A stretch of DNA of 64,000 nt from Sporosarcina sp. FSL W7-1349 (GCF_038003045.1 NZ_JBBOOK010000001.1:2418001-2482000), one strand, 5' to 3'; shown: positions 24,022 through 32,581, numbered from the stretch's first letter. Made by a program: numbers and translations. Notes: a model not told the origin generated them from the sequence alone.

Positions 24022-25824
24022 TCATCCCTTCAGCAACATCCAAATATATCGGGCTTCCTCTTCACCGCCCGGGGTGATCTTCATATGTCTCGGATATGGG
24101 ATGGTCTTTGCTTTGAACAGCATCAAGTGCATCACATGGCTGTTCGCCTGCTTGGCCAGCTCCAGCATCTCCTCCGCCGATTCGGATTTCCCGCCAGACG
24201 CTTCGTGCTCCAATTTCCAATCAAGATACAAATACGCCGCATCGTTCCGGGAGCCCTTCTCATAACGGACCATGATTTCCGCTGCTTCCCTATATCGCTC
24301 TGCATGGATTAGGGAAGCGACCGCTTCATATCGGGCGCCTTGATTATCCGTCCGGTTCATCTTTAGCAAGTCCATGAATATGGCAGCCGCTTCGTCGAAC
24401 TCCTTTCTTCCGAATAAATGCGCCCCATACGCGAAAGCCGCACGCATGAAAGGACGATTCGGGATGTTCATCCATGGATTTTCGCCCGGTTCAAACACAC
24501 GGGATGCTTCTTGGATCGCTTTTTCATAGAGTTTGGACGCTTCGGCGGAATCGGATTCCCGTTCAGCTTGCAATAGAAGAACATCCGGGCAGGAAAGGTC
24601 GATGGTGGCGGCGCTCAGTGCCAATTGAATCCGCTGTTCTTCCGACTCTGCCGCACACGCTTCGTACGCAAGCAGTTGGGCACGGCTGCCGTCCACTCCC
24701 GGCTTGCGGCCCGGCTCCACAACACCGCCTGTCGTCATCGCGGTTTCCCAGAGGCCTTTTTCCGTCGGGCGAGGGTCCGTGCCGATCTCATACTCCCGAG
24801 TAACGTCCGGTTCTTCCGCGCTCCCTAGCATTTCGGAATATAGCGATGCCAATTCCTCGAAATAGCGGATGCCTTGCTCCGTTTCTTCCCTATTTTTAAA
24901 TACACCTGCTGTTCCTTCCAACAATCCAATTTCCGCGCCGAGCTTCACGATGGCCATCAAGAAATCGTCTTCGATTTTCACGTCCTGCGGTTCATTCATA
25001 AAATAGGCGACCGCGAGCTTATGTAACATTTCTCTTGTCTCCGCAGGTTGCGCCGAATCGCGGAGAACGGTATCCAGGGCGGAAAGGGCCTGCAGCTGGG
25101 AAGGCAACAGCACCTCCTCGACCATCTCATTCAGCGTGGCAACACTTCGTTTAATGAACAGCTCATAAATATCGAGTGCATGGTCTGCGATGAATTGATC
25201 ATCCGACTTCTCCCGTTCCCGCTCCCTCAGTTCCAATATGGAAGATTTCGTCTGTTTGCTCCATCTTGCGAGAAAAATCATCGAAGACACCGGAGCAACG
25301 GCATCAGCGCCTTGCCGCGGATCTCTTAGAACGATGCCGAAAACGAGCGTCCCCTCTTCCACCGGCATCCCTTCAATACGCCGCAACTCATACGACTGGC
25401 CGCCGAACAGTTCGACCACTTGAACGGAAGCATTGGTGGCACCAGTCATTTCACCGAGCAGCAGGAACGGCTGATCCCACTCCCGTAAGACCGATAGGAC
25501 AGATTCCCGCTTTGTCTCCTGAAGTTGGCGTCTCCAATAGGTCCGCCAAATATCCGGCTTCTTGATGAATAAATAATATTCACCGGATGCTTCCTCGATA
25601 TCTTCCTGGCTCCAACTGCCGGACAGACGCTCATTCCACTCCCGCATCAAGCGCTGCATAGCCTGCCGATCGGCCCCTTGCGGATGTTCATTGAAAAAGC
25701 TGGAGAGGATCCGATCCAGTTCTTCATTCACAACGAGTTCGACAAGATCCGTCCCTTGTGAACCGCAACATCGCTTGTACTTTTTCCCACTGCCGCATGG
25801 ACATGGGTCATTTCGTCTTACCAT
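24022..25824 (-). CDS. SEC-C and TPR-like protein of unknown function (long paralogue)
   Basis: 600 residues; GGAGGGG lies 6-7 nt before the ATG. N-terminal SEC-C motif [16 protein letters not shown] (residues 5-20), then the same motif order as the 19086-20153 protein: EELDRIL, WSQEDIEEASGEYYLFIKKPDIW, GTLVFGIVLRD. The last ~200 residues are different: helical repeats with SEASKLYEKAIQEA, NRPFMRAAFAYGAHLFGRKEFDEAA and NDNQ-like NRTDNQGARYEAVASL, which look like tetratricopeptide repeats, a common partner of SEC-C. Probably a protein-interaction scaffold; no function is known. It is preceded by the terminator of the VOC gene. Confidence 0.75.
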   Translation of the reverse strand: MVRRNDPCPCGSGKKYKRCCGSQGTDLVELVVNEELDRILSSFFNEHPQGADRQAMQRLMREWNERLSGSWSQEDIEEASGEYYLFIKKPDIWRTYWRRQLQETKRESVLSVLREWDQPFLLLGEMTGATNASVQVVELFGGQSYELRRIEGMPVEEGTLVFGIVLRDPRQGADAVAPVSSMIFLARWSKQTKSSILELREREREKSDDQFIADHALDIYELFIKRSVATLNEMVEEVLLPSQLQALSALDTVLRDSAQPAETREMLHKLAVAYFMNEPQDVKIEDDFLMAIVKLGAEIGLLEGTAGVFKNREETEQGIRYFEELASLYSEMLGSAEEPDVTREYEIGTDPRPTEKGLWETAMTTGGVVEPGRKPGVDGSRAQLLAYEACAAESEEQRIQLALSAATIDLSCPDVLLLQAERESDSAEASKLYEKAIQEASRVFEPGENPWMNIPNRPFMRAAFAYGAHLFGRKEFDEAAAIFMDLLKMNRTDNQGARYEAVASLIHAERYREAAEIMVRYEKGSRNDAAYLYLDWKLEHEASGGKSESAEEMLELAKQANSHVMHLMLFKAKTIPYPRHMKITPGGEEEARYIWMLLKG

Positions 25825-25837
25825 TTCATTCCCCTCC

Positions 25838-25870
25838 TAAAAAATCCATTCTGCAACGAATGGATTTTTG
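25838..25870 (-). terminator. Terminator of the VOC gene
   Basis: AAAAATCCATTC (25840-25851) pairs with GAATGGATTTTT (25858-25869). The T-tract runs into the ribosome binding site of the next gene. Confidence 0.75.
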
Positions 25871-25878
25871 TCTGTCTA

Positions 25879-26289
25879 TCACTCTCTTTCCGCACTCAAA
25901 TCCCAGATGAATCCGTACTTGTCCCGTACTTTCGCATATTTGGCACCCCAGAATGTCTCCTGCAACTCCATGAGCATTGTCCCTTCCGCAAGAAGACCAT
26001 CGTACAATCGCTGAATTTCCTCTTCATCTTCACATAATACAGTCAATGACAAGCCGTGCTGCATATCCTGCGTCCGCTCCTCCGTCGAATCCGCAAGCAT
26101 CAGCTGAAAATCCCCTTTTTGCAAATGGCAATGAATGACCAGATCCGCAGCTTCCGGTGGGGATGGAAAATCCGCATCACCATAACACTGAATGCCAAGA
26201 TTCGTCAGCCCGAATAAATCCGCGTAAAATGCAGCCGCTTCCCGCGCCTCTCCATGAAATGTCAAATAAGGTATAATGCAACCCTTCAT
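25879..26289 (-). CDS. VOC family protein (PhnB-like)
   Basis: 136 residues; AGAGGGG is 5-6 nt before the ATG. It has the vicinal-oxygen-chelate beta-alpha-beta-beta-beta repeats: the N-terminal PYLTFHGEAREAAAFYADLFG, the middle LVIHCHLQKGDFQLMLAD, and the C-terminal FWGAKYAKVRDKYGFIWDLS, as in PhnB-like proteins. Such proteins may bind a metal, act in resistance or be non-enzymatic; the usual His/Glu metal set is not complete to the eye. Transcribed alone. No context indicates a role. Confidence 0.8.
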   Translation of the reverse strand: MKGCIIPYLTFHGEAREAAAFYADLFGLTNLGIQCYGDADFPSPPEAADLVIHCHLQKGDFQLMLADSTEERTQDMQHGLSLTVLCEDEEEIQRLYDGLLAEGTMLMELQETFWGAKYAKVRDKYGFIWDLSAERE

Positions 26290-26378
26290 GTAATCCCCTC
26301 TTTTCTATCAATTGCGTTTCGACCCATCCCGCCATTTACGGAAGTTGGGGATCTTAATTAAATGAAGTGAGAACATTA

Positions 26379-27341
26379 TCAGACTACTCGATTTTTCGGT
26401 TCTTGACCTTCGAAAAAATCGAGGATGGCCTGCGCATTCAAATTCATCATAGCTAGGCGCGTTTTAACAGAAGCGCTTCCGATATGAGGCAACGCCGTAA
26501 CGTTCGGCAACGACAGTAACGGATGATCCACAGGTACTGGCTCCGTTTCAAAGACGTCCAAACCGGCCGCCCAAATCGTCCCATTTTTCAATGCTTCGTA
26601 AAGCGCCGTTTCATCGACAACGCCTCCGCGGGATGAATTGATAAGAATCGCGGTCTTCTTCATAAGCGCCAACTCTCGCGTGCCGATCAACCCCGCTGTT
26701 TCTGGCGTGAAAGGAGTCAACGTGACTACAAAGTCGGCCTCTTGTAATAGTTTATCCAGTTCAGCATATTCAAAACCAAACTCGGCTTCCGCTTTCGGTT
26801 TCCGGCTCCGATTATGATAAAGTACCCGCATGTCGAATCCTTTCGACCGCCGCGCGACCGCTTCTCCGATTCTTCCCATGCCAATGATGCCAAGCGTCGC
26901 CCCGCTGACATCCATCCCGGTGTAGCCCATCGGTGTCCAAGACGTCCATTTCCCTGCGCGCAATTCCTGCTCCGCTTCCCCTAATCGGCGCGCCGTAGCG
27001 AGCAGCAAGGCAAACGTTAAATCCGCCGTCGTTTCCGTCAAAACGCCCGGCGTATTCGTAACGATCACGCCCCGCTCTTGCGCCGCTGTGGTGTCAATAT
27101 TATTGTAGCCGACCGCCATATTGGCGACAATTTTCAGTTGAGGCGCGGCCGCAAGCAACTCATCGTCGACCGTATCGGTGATGACCGTCCAAAGAGCATC
27201 CGCTTTCGCCGCTTCCTCCAACAGCACGGTGCGTGGGACTGCTTCACTCTCAGATTCCCACATCCGCACCTCGAACTGATCCTGAAGCGGCGTAACCGCC
27301 TCCGCCGGAAGTTTTCTTGTTATGTATACAATAGGTTTCAT
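26379..27341 (-). CDS. D-2-hydroxyacid dehydrogenase (glyoxylate/hydroxypyruvate reductase type)
   Basis: 320 residues from ATG 27341, placed 10 nt after GGAG; a GTG two codons earlier is too close. Motifs of the D-isomer 2-hydroxyacid dehydrogenase family: VGYNNIDTTAAQERGV, the NAD-binding GIIGMGRIGEAVARR near 148, INSSRGGVVDE with the substrate Arg, GLDVFETEPVP with Glu, and ALPHIGSAS with the catalytic His. Glyoxylate or hydroxypyruvate reduction is the likely activity; gluconate-type 2-keto reduction is an alternative. It is transcribed alone, downstream of a non-coding repeat array. Confidence 0.85.
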   Translation of the reverse strand: MKPIVYITRKLPAEAVTPLQDQFEVRMWESESEAVPRTVLLEEAAKADALWTVITDTVDDELLAAAPQLKIVANMAVGYNNIDTTAAQERGVIVTNTPGVLTETTADLTFALLLATARRLGEAEQELRAGKWTSWTPMGYTGMDVSGATLGIIGMGRIGEAVARRSKGFDMRVLYHNRSRKPKAEAEFGFEYAELDKLLQEADFVVTLTPFTPETAGLIGTRELALMKKTAILINSSRGGVVDETALYEALKNGTIWAAGLDVFETEPVPVDHPLLSLPNVTALPHIGSASVKTRLAMMNLNAQAILDFFEGQEPKNRVV

Positions 27342-27360
27342 TCGCACTCATCTCCTTAGT

Positions 27361-27680
27361 TAGTACTGTTGGCGTTGGACTACCCGCTAGTCGAGGGTGG
27401 GGCGGACCTACAACTTGTCTCGGCGTTGGGCAACTCCGCAAATTCGTTGGAAACCTCCAACGGTTCGTTGCACAACCCTGCCGGTTGGTCGGAAACCCTG
27501 ACCCTTGTTAGACAACTCGACGCGTTCGTTGGACAATTCCACGACTTTGTTGGACATCTCCGACGGTTTGTTGGACTACCTTGCCAGTTGGTTGGAAACC
27601 TTGAACTTTGTTAGACAGCTTCCCCCGTTCGTTGGACAACCCCACGACTTCGTTGGACACCTCCGCCAACAAGTAGGTAG
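27361..27680. repeat. Degenerate 21-bp tandem repeat array, non-coding
   Basis: The 587 bases between the hydroxyacid dehydrogenase and the lipoprotein gene hold no convincing gene. At 27361-27680 there are about 14 units of 19-22 bp, mostly exactly 21, with the consensus TTCGTTGGACAACYCCRNCGR. Good units lie at 27520-27670. The array gives spurious seven-residue-periodic reading frames (FVGQFHD, FVGHLRR, FVGLPCQ) without ribosome binding sites. Units differ from each other at many positions, so it is an old or diversified minisatellite. No identical repeats or spacers and no cas genes are seen, so it is not CRISPR. Confidence 0.65.
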
Positions 27681-27708
27681 AAAATGCCGCCCATAATTAA
27701 AGAATCAA

Positions 27709-27785
27709 TAAAAAAGAGACTCCTAAGTCAATCCTAACCCAGAGACTCCCTTCTTTCACTTTATTTGTACTACTTCAATAAGTCG
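27709..27785. other. Decayed copy of the mdh terminator region
   Basis: This stretch aligns by eye with 28195-28260: both have AAAAAAG, a CTCCTAAG/CTCTAAG arm, AATCCTAAC/AATCATAAC, AGAGACT, CTTTATTT and a final AAT(A)AGTC/AATTGTC. The copy no longer forms a good stem. It suggests a local duplication around the lipoprotein gene. The 27786-27928 remainder shows nothing recognisable. Confidence 0.45.
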
Positions 27786-27928
27786 GATTTCTGATGGCTA
27801 ATATGAAACGGGGAGGTCCGACAACCTCAATCTGCTACACCAAGTTCTCCCTGAAATACTTTCAACCTAACCTCTTGATGCAATATATCTTCAAACAAAA
27901 TAGCCTTAAACTTTTTTCATCCTCCTAT

Positions 27929-28165
27929 TCAACTCAACTCAAAGAAACCTACCTCGAGAACATTATTTTCTTCATCAATCCCTATTTCAGTTACTACGAT
28001 TCCTTCCCGTTTAACTTCATTAATTGGATCATCCAAGTATTTGCTTAGCAGTTTTGCAGCTTTTTGCGCATCTACATATTCTGTTTCAACTTTTTCACTG
28101 CATGCTGATAACAGCAGAAATGAAAGCAGGTAAACTAACAAAACTTTAATTTTGATTGAATTCAT
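27929..28165 (-). CDS. Small lipoprotein, hypothetical, possibly truncated
   Basis: 78 residues from ATG 28165, preceded by GGGGGGCTGAG. The N-terminus is a lipoprotein signal: a Lys-containing start, a hydrophobic stretch (VLLVYLLSFLLL) and the lipobox LLSAC at about residue 20, so the mature part would be lipid-anchored at Cys. The mature domain is only about 58 residues and acidic (VDAQKAAKLLSKYLDD..., EIGIDEENNVLEVGF). It ends abruptly after a beta-strand-like segment, so it may be the 5' remnant of a longer gene. No function recognised. Confidence 0.6.
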   Translation of the reverse strand: MNSIKIKVLLVYLLSFLLLSACSEKVETEYVDAQKAAKLLSKYLDDPINEVKREGIVVTEIGIDEENNVLEVGFFELS

Positions 28166-28194
28166 CTCAGCCCCCCTCTTGAAATCAGAACGTA

Positions 28195-28233
28195 AAAAAG
28201 CCTCTAAGTTAATCATAACTTAGAGACTTTTTA
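28195..28233 (-). terminator. Terminator of the eut-mdh operon
   Basis: CTCTAAGTTA (28202-28211) pairs with TAACTTAGAG (28216-28225) around a 4-nt loop; GCTTTTTTACG follows on the minus strand. It is the first strong terminator after eutA, so mdh is the last gene of that transcript. Confidence 0.85.
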
Positions 28234-28256
28234 CTTTATTTCCATTACTTAAATTG

Positions 28257-29198
28257 TCAATTCTTACAAATCTCAATAACACTCCGCACCGACTCTACCG
28301 ATTGGGCGAAGGATGATTTTTCTTCTTCCGTTAACGGCAGCTCGATAATGCTTTCGAGCCCATTTCCGCCCAGGACTGTCGGAACGCCTACATACAAATC
28401 CGAATAGCCGTATTCACCCTCTAGGTAGGCAATGGCTGGGAGGATCCTCTTTTTATCCAGGATGATCGCTTCCGCCATTTCCACGAGTGACGCGGCCGGC
28501 GCATAATAGGCGCTGCCGTTCCCTAATAGCGAAACGATTTCGCCACCGCCTTTTCGGGTCCGTGCCACAATCGCATCCAACCGTTCTTTCGGTATGATAT
28601 TTTCCAGCGGAATTCCGCCTGCGTAGGAATACCGTACAAGGGGCACCATATCATCCCCGTGTCCGCCTAGCACAAATCCTGAAATATCTTCTACCGAAAT
28701 GTTCAACTCTTCTGCGACAAAGGTATTGAAACGGGCGGTATCCAAAACGCCCGATTGTCCAATTACGCGATGTTTGGGAAATCCTGTCGTTTTATAGCAG
28801 ACATACGTCATCGCATCGACCGGATTGCTTAGAATCAGAATAATACTATTCGGAGCATAGCGGCGCACCTGTTCCGAGACAGCCCGCATAATTTTCGCAT
28901 TCGTATTGACGAGATCGTCCCGGCTCATGCCCGGCTTTCTCGCAATGCCCGCTGTAATGATTACCATATCGGCATCTTGAATCTGCCCATAGTCGGACGT
29001 GCCGGTAATCTTCGAATTAAATCGTTGGACCGCTCCCGCTTGAAGCATATCCAGCGCCTTACCTTTAACAGGTCCTTCTTGTTCCGGAATATCGACGAGC
29101 ACGACATCCCCTAGTTCTTTTTGAGCGACGAGCAGCGCAACCGTTGCACCGGTGTATCCTGCGCCGATCACCGCGATTTTAGGTCTTCGAAAAGCCAA
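28257..29198 (-). CDS. mdh: Malate dehydrogenase
   Basis: 313 residues from a TTG start; GGAAGGGGTG lies 7 nt upstream. It has the Bacillus-type MDH sequence: [12 protein letters not shown] with the NAD glycine motif, VVLVDIPE with the NAD-selecting Asp, [11 protein letters not shown] with the substrate Args of malate rather than lactate enzymes, SNPVDAMTY, and GGHGDDMVP with the catalytic His. It interconverts malate and oxaloacetate. It begins 21 nt after the last shell protein gene with no terminator between, so it is a member of the ethanolamine transcript. No N-terminal targeting peptide is obvious. Inference: it could reoxidise NADH made by EutE, since no EutG alcohol dehydrogenase is present. 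Confidence 0.9.
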   Translation of the reverse strand: MAFRRPKIAVIGAGYTGATVALLVAQKELGDVVLVDIPEQEGPVKGKALDMLQAGAVQRFNSKITGTSDYGQIQDADMVIITAGIARKPGMSRDDLVNTNAKIMRAVSEQVRRYAPNSIILILSNPVDAMTYVCYKTTGFPKHRVIGQSGVLDTARFNTFVAEELNISVEDISGFVLGGHGDDMVPLVRYSYAGGIPLENIIPKERLDAIVARTRKGGGEIVSLLGNGSAYYAPAASLVEMAEAIILDKKRILPAIAYLEGEYGYSDLYVGVPTVLGGNGLESIIELPLTEEEKSSFAQSVESVRSVIEICKN

Positions 29199-29219
29199 TG
29201 AGGTTCACCCCTTCCAACG

Positions 29220-29576
29220 TTAAGCCTCCGGACTCTTTGGAGCCGAATCCTTTTTGACGGCCGCTTTCGCTTTTTGTGGTTTCTCGATTTGTGGCGGTGC
29301 CGGATCCGACGGCTTCACCATGTCATAGACCGTTCCATCCGGACGGGGAATGACGTGGGAACCAACTAGTTCACCCACTCGATTCGCCGCATCCCGGCCG
29401 GCATCCACTGCAGCTTGGACCGCACCGACATCCCCTTGTACAATGACTGTAACAAGGCCTCCATCGATAAATTCCTGCTTGACCAGTCTTACATTGGACG
29501 CTTTGATCATGGCATCCGCCGCTTCAATCGAACCGACCAGCCCTTTCGTTTCAATCATTCCTATCGCTTGACTCAT
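29220..29576 (-). CDS. BMC-domain shell protein with Lys/Pro/Ala-rich tail
   Basis: 118 residues from ATG 29576 (MSQAIGMIE), with AGAGGTGAG 5-6 nt upstream. Residues 1-88 are a single BMC domain ([44 protein letters not shown]), which forms hexameric shell tiles. It is paralogous to the eutM product encoded at 30755-31042. The last ~30 residues form a basic, Pro/Ala/Lys-rich tail that could point to either face of the shell. It overlaps eutN by 26 nt. Confidence 0.88.
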   Translation of the reverse strand: MSQAIGMIETKGLVGSIEAADAMIKASNVRLVKQEFIDGGLVTVIVQGDVGAVQAAVDAGRDAANRVGELVGSHVIPRPDGTVYDMVKPSDPAPPQIEKPQKAKAAVKKDSAPKSPEA

Positions 29577-29853
29577 CAGACTCACCTCTCTCCACTTCGG
29601 TTGAATCAATGATTCCTACAACTACCGCATCAATTGGAACCGGATTATCCCGATCGATGAACCGGGAAGAGCCTCCGCTCGTGACCAACACATGGTCTCC
29701 GATTCCTGCCCCGATGCGATCGGCAGCAACAAAATGTGTGCGAATCGGTCGGCCGTATCCATCCACCGGCTGAATGACCAGTAATTTCAAGCCTTGTAAA
29801 CCTTCTTCTTTCCGGGTCGCCCAAATATTGCCGATAACTTTCCCCATTCGCAT
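29551..29853 (-). CDS. eutN: EutN/CcmL family microcompartment vertex protein
   Basis: 100 residues; AGAAGGTG lies 6 nt before the ATG. EutN/CcmL features: [13 protein letters not shown] at the start, [33 protein letters not shown] and [11 protein letters not shown]. These proteins form pentamers that close the vertices of the shell. The C-terminus is extended by about 12 acidic/Ser residues that overlap the following gene. Located between the phosphotransacylase and the tailed shell protein. Confidence 0.88.
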   Translation of the reverse strand: MRMGKVIGNIWATRKEEGLQGLKLLVIQPVDGYGRPIRTHFVAADRIGAGIGDHVLVTSGGSSRFIDRDNPVPIDAVVVGIIDSTEVERGESDESSDRND

Positions 29854-29869
29854 GCCGCTTCACCTTCTT

Positions 29870-30721
29870 CTATTTTCTAAACGAAATAGATTTGCCGAGT
29901 TCTCGAGCCGTATCCCGGGCAAGGGCAGTTACGATCGTCCCTTTTTCCAAAAGAATATCCGGTTCTTCAATGGCTCTCACATCATCATTTGTCAGCAATT
30001 TCTTGCCGAACTCGTAAACTGTTTTCGTTGGAGTGGAAACGGACCGTTCGACGTTTGCCGCAACGGACGGTTGGCCGGATTTTACAAGCCGGCCATTCGC
30101 CCCTTTCGAAATGAAACCCGCATTCGCTTCGTCCGTATCAATGTGCATTTCCAATCGATAACGGTCGGAAACCCGGATTTTCACATTCCGATAGGCAATC
30201 GGTCGGATGCCGTCCACTTCCACAGTCACGACTTCACCATCTTGGACATCCAACCGGTTTGCATCGGATGGCGACATATGGATATGGGATTGGGCAATAA
30301 TGAGCCCCTCTTCCAAAAAGAGACTTCCCTGCGGCCCAATGATCGTAATCGGCGCCGAACCCTTTATATCCCCTGATTCGCGGATCGGTGGACGTACGCC
30401 AATTTTCATGGCATCCGTCCAGCTGATTTCCACTTGTGTCTGCGGTCGGGTCGGTCCAAGCACACGGACGTTAGAAATGCTTCCTTTCGGTCCGGCAATC
30501 ACGACGGTTTCATTCGCCGCGAACTGGCCGGGCTGGGAAAGCTCCGATCGTTGTGTCAGTTCATACCCTTTCCCGAACAAGGTTTCCACGTGTTGCGGGG
30601 ACAGATGAAGATGACGGGCAGAAACGGCAATCGGAATCGTATTGGCGGGCAGTTCCTGTTGTCCTTTTGCCAATTGGCCCAGGACTTCTCCGACAATCTG
30701 TTCAATTAATTGCTGATCCAT
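29870..30721 (-). CDS. pduL: PduL-type phosphotransacylase with N-terminal encapsulation helix
   Basis: 283 residues. Residues 1-20 (MDQQLIEQIVGEVLGQL) form an amphipathic helix typical of encapsulation peptides. PduL signatures follow: ARHLHLS near residue 35 with zinc-binding His, GPKGSISNVRVLGP, SHIHMSPSDA near 150 and LEMHIDTDEAN near 190. The enzyme exchanges acyl-CoA and acyl-phosphate, here acetyl-CoA to acetyl-phosphate, recycling CoA inside the shell. There is an extra C-terminal segment of about 60 residues (FGKKLLTNDDVRAIEE...) not present in minimal PduL. It replaces EutD in this locus. Confidence 0.88.
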   Translation of the reverse strand: MDQQLIEQIVGEVLGQLAKGQQELPANTIPIAVSARHLHLSPQHVETLFGKGYELTQRSELSQPGQFAANETVVIAGPKGSISNVRVLGPTRPQTQVEISWTDAMKIGVRPPIRESGDIKGSAPITIIGPQGSLFLEEGLIIAQSHIHMSPSDANRLDVQDGEVVTVEVDGIRPIAYRNVKIRVSDRYRLEMHIDTDEANAGFISKGANGRLVKSGQPSVAANVERSVSTPTKTVYEFGKKLLTNDDVRAIEEPDILLEKGTIVTALARDTARELGKSISFRK

Positions 30722-30754
30722 CTCGATACCGCCTTTCCGTTACAAGCACAACTA

Positions 30755-31042
30755 TTAGTTATCCAATTTAGGTAAGATCATTTCCAATTCGTTATGCGGT
30801 CTTGGAATTACATGGACCGATAGCAATTCGCCTACTCGTTGTGCAGCCGCTGCACCCGCGTCTGTGGCAGCCTTCACCGCTCCTACGTCACCGCGTACCA
30901 TAACCGTCACGATTCCTCCACCAACATGTACTTTTCCAACAAGATTGACGCTAGCTGCCTTCACCATTGCATCCGCTGCTTCAACCGCTCCAACCAATCC
31001 TTTTGTTTCCACCATTCCTAATGCTGTACCTTCTCTATTCAT
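30755..31042 (-). CDS. eutM: EutM/PduA-type BMC shell hexamer protein
   Basis: 95 residues; AGGAGG lies 8 nt before the ATG. One BMC domain nearly fills the protein: [56 protein letters not shown]. This type is the major shell tile with a central pore. Located between eutE and pduL. A second BMC gene lies at 29220-29576. Confidence 0.92.
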   Translation of the reverse strand: MNREGTALGMVETKGLVGAVEAADAMVKAASVNLVGKVHVGGGIVTVMVRGDVGAVKAATDAGAAAAQRVGELLSVHVIPRPHNELEMILPKLDN

Positions 31043-31061
31043 AATTGTTTCCTCCTGTCAT

Positions 31062-32564
31062 TTATTTGGATAATTGTTTTACAATTTCATGGACCAGATT
31101 CTTTACCATTGCTTCATCGACACTTGCATCTATCGATTGCAGCACTTGGGATACGACCTGGTCTTCAGTTTCCCCGCCGGACGGCATATCGTTTTTCGGA
31201 AGGTCGACTTCCTTGATGCCATACGCCATCCGCTTGATATTCAATAAATGCTTGGCGGTCACATTGTCGGATGTAATATTGCCTCCGAACGTTCCGCATC
31301 CTAACGTCATGGACGGCATAAGTCCAGTCGTTCCACCGACCGCACCGACGGAAGACATTGTGTTGACCAGAATACGGGAGACCGGCATTTCCAGCGCAAA
31401 CTCCCGCGCGATGGCATCCGTTTCAGTATGGATAGAAAGCGAATGTCCTCGTCCTCCTAGATTCAACAAAGACATGCAAATTTCCTTCGCATGCTGGACA
31501 TCATTTGCGACATACATCGCAAAGACCGGAGAGAGCTTTTCCAATGAAAACGGAATATGCTTTCCTACTTCCGTTTCCATCCCAACGATTACCCGAGTTC
31601 CTTCAGGCAATGAAATCCCCGCCAACTTCGCGATCGCTTGTGGACTTCTTCCGACAATCTTAGGATTCACTTTCCCAGGTGTCGGGGAAACCACTTTTTC
31701 CATGATCCGTTTTTCTTCATCTGATAACAGATAAGCGCCGTTTTTCTTCAACTCACGCATAACGAGATCCTGTATGTTGCGGTCTACGACAATCGCTTGT
31801 TCCGTCGCACAAATCGTTCCATAGTCAAAAGACTTACTGTCCACGATGTTTTTGACGGCCTTGTCGATTTTTGCCGAACGCTCAATATAGACGGGAACAT
31901 TCCCCGGGCCTACCCCGTAAGCCGGCTTGCCGGAACTGTAAGCAGCTTTCACCAAACCGCCGCCGCCCGTCGCCAAGATCAGGTTGACGTCCCGATGTGT
32001 CATCAGCTGTTGCGTGGCATCCATCGAAGCCATCGTCAAACATTGGATCAGGCCTTTAGGTGCGCCCGCCGCGACAGCTGCCGCATCGCAAACTTGCAGT
32101 GCTTCCTTCGTGCATTGTACCGCATAAGGGTGTGGGCTGACGACGATCGAATTGCGCGTTTTCAGTGCGATCAGCGTTTTGAAAAATGCGGTGGACGTCG
32201 GGTTCGTCGTCGGGATGATCGCCGCGACGACACCGAACGGCGCAGCCACTTCCACCACTTTATTGACCTTGTCTTCTCCGACAATCCCCACTGTCTTCAA
32301 ATCCTTGATGCTTTCATAGACATCCCGGGAACCTACTTCGTTTTTAATCTTCTTATGGGCTGCCACGCCCATGCCTGTTTCTTCGACCGCCATTTTCCCA
32401 AGGCGCTCGGATTGTTCATAAGCCGCTTTTGCCACTGCTTGGACAATTCGGTCGACTTGTTCTTGCGTATAAGCCATATAGGCAAGCTGCGCTTCTTTTG
32501 CGGCTTTTACCGCTGAGCGCATTTCCTGCAATGCCAGTAAATCCGCATCCATTGCAACTTCCAT
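31062..32564 (-). CDS. eutE: CoA-acylating acetaldehyde dehydrogenase
   Basis: 500 residues; AGGAGAGGG lies 6-7 nt before the ATG. It converts acetaldehyde, CoA and NAD+ to acetyl-CoA and NADH inside the compartment. Motifs: NEVGSRDVYESIK, IIPTTNPTST, ATGGGGLVKAAYSSGKPAYGVGPGN, and FDYGTICATEQ with the catalytic Cys. The last ~35 residues (VVSQVLQSIDASVDEAMVKNLV...) form an amphipathic C-terminal helix likely to target the shell. Its NADH must be reoxidised, and no alcohol dehydrogenase gene is in this locus. Confidence 0.92.
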   Translation of the reverse strand: MEVAMDADLLALQEMRSAVKAAKEAQLAYMAYTQEQVDRIVQAVAKAAYEQSERLGKMAVEETGMGVAAHKKIKNEVGSRDVYESIKDLKTVGIVGEDKVNKVVEVAAPFGVVAAIIPTTNPTSTAFFKTLIALKTRNSIVVSPHPYAVQCTKEALQVCDAAAVAAGAPKGLIQCLTMASMDATQQLMTHRDVNLILATGGGGLVKAAYSSGKPAYGVGPGNVPVYIERSAKIDKAVKNIVDSKSFDYGTICATEQAIVVDRNIQDLVMRELKKNGAYLLSDEEKRIMEKVVSPTPGKVNPKIVGRSPQAIAKLAGISLPEGTRVIVGMETEVGKHIPFSLEKLSPVFAMYVANDVQHAKEICMSLLNLGGRGHSLSIHTETDAIAREFALEMPVSRILVNTMSSVGAVGGTTGLMPSMTLGCGTFGGNITSDNVTAKHLLNIKRMAYGIKEVDLPKNDMPSGGETEDQVVSQVLQSIDASVDEAMVKNLVHEIVKQLSK

Positions 32565-32581
32565 TTCTACCCTCTCCTTTC

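Noticed and set aside
27361..27680. CRISPR array
   Set aside because: Repeats are degenerate and contiguous with no unique spacers, and no cas genes are present.
27369..27696. Plus-strand open frames of 81 and 63 codons
   Set aside because: Seven-residue periodicity is a direct result of the 21-bp repeats; no ribosome binding site or homology.
27794..28048. Plus-strand 84-codon frame opposite the small lipoprotein
   Set aside because: Antisense to a gene with a clear lipobox and ribosome binding site; no start signal of its own.
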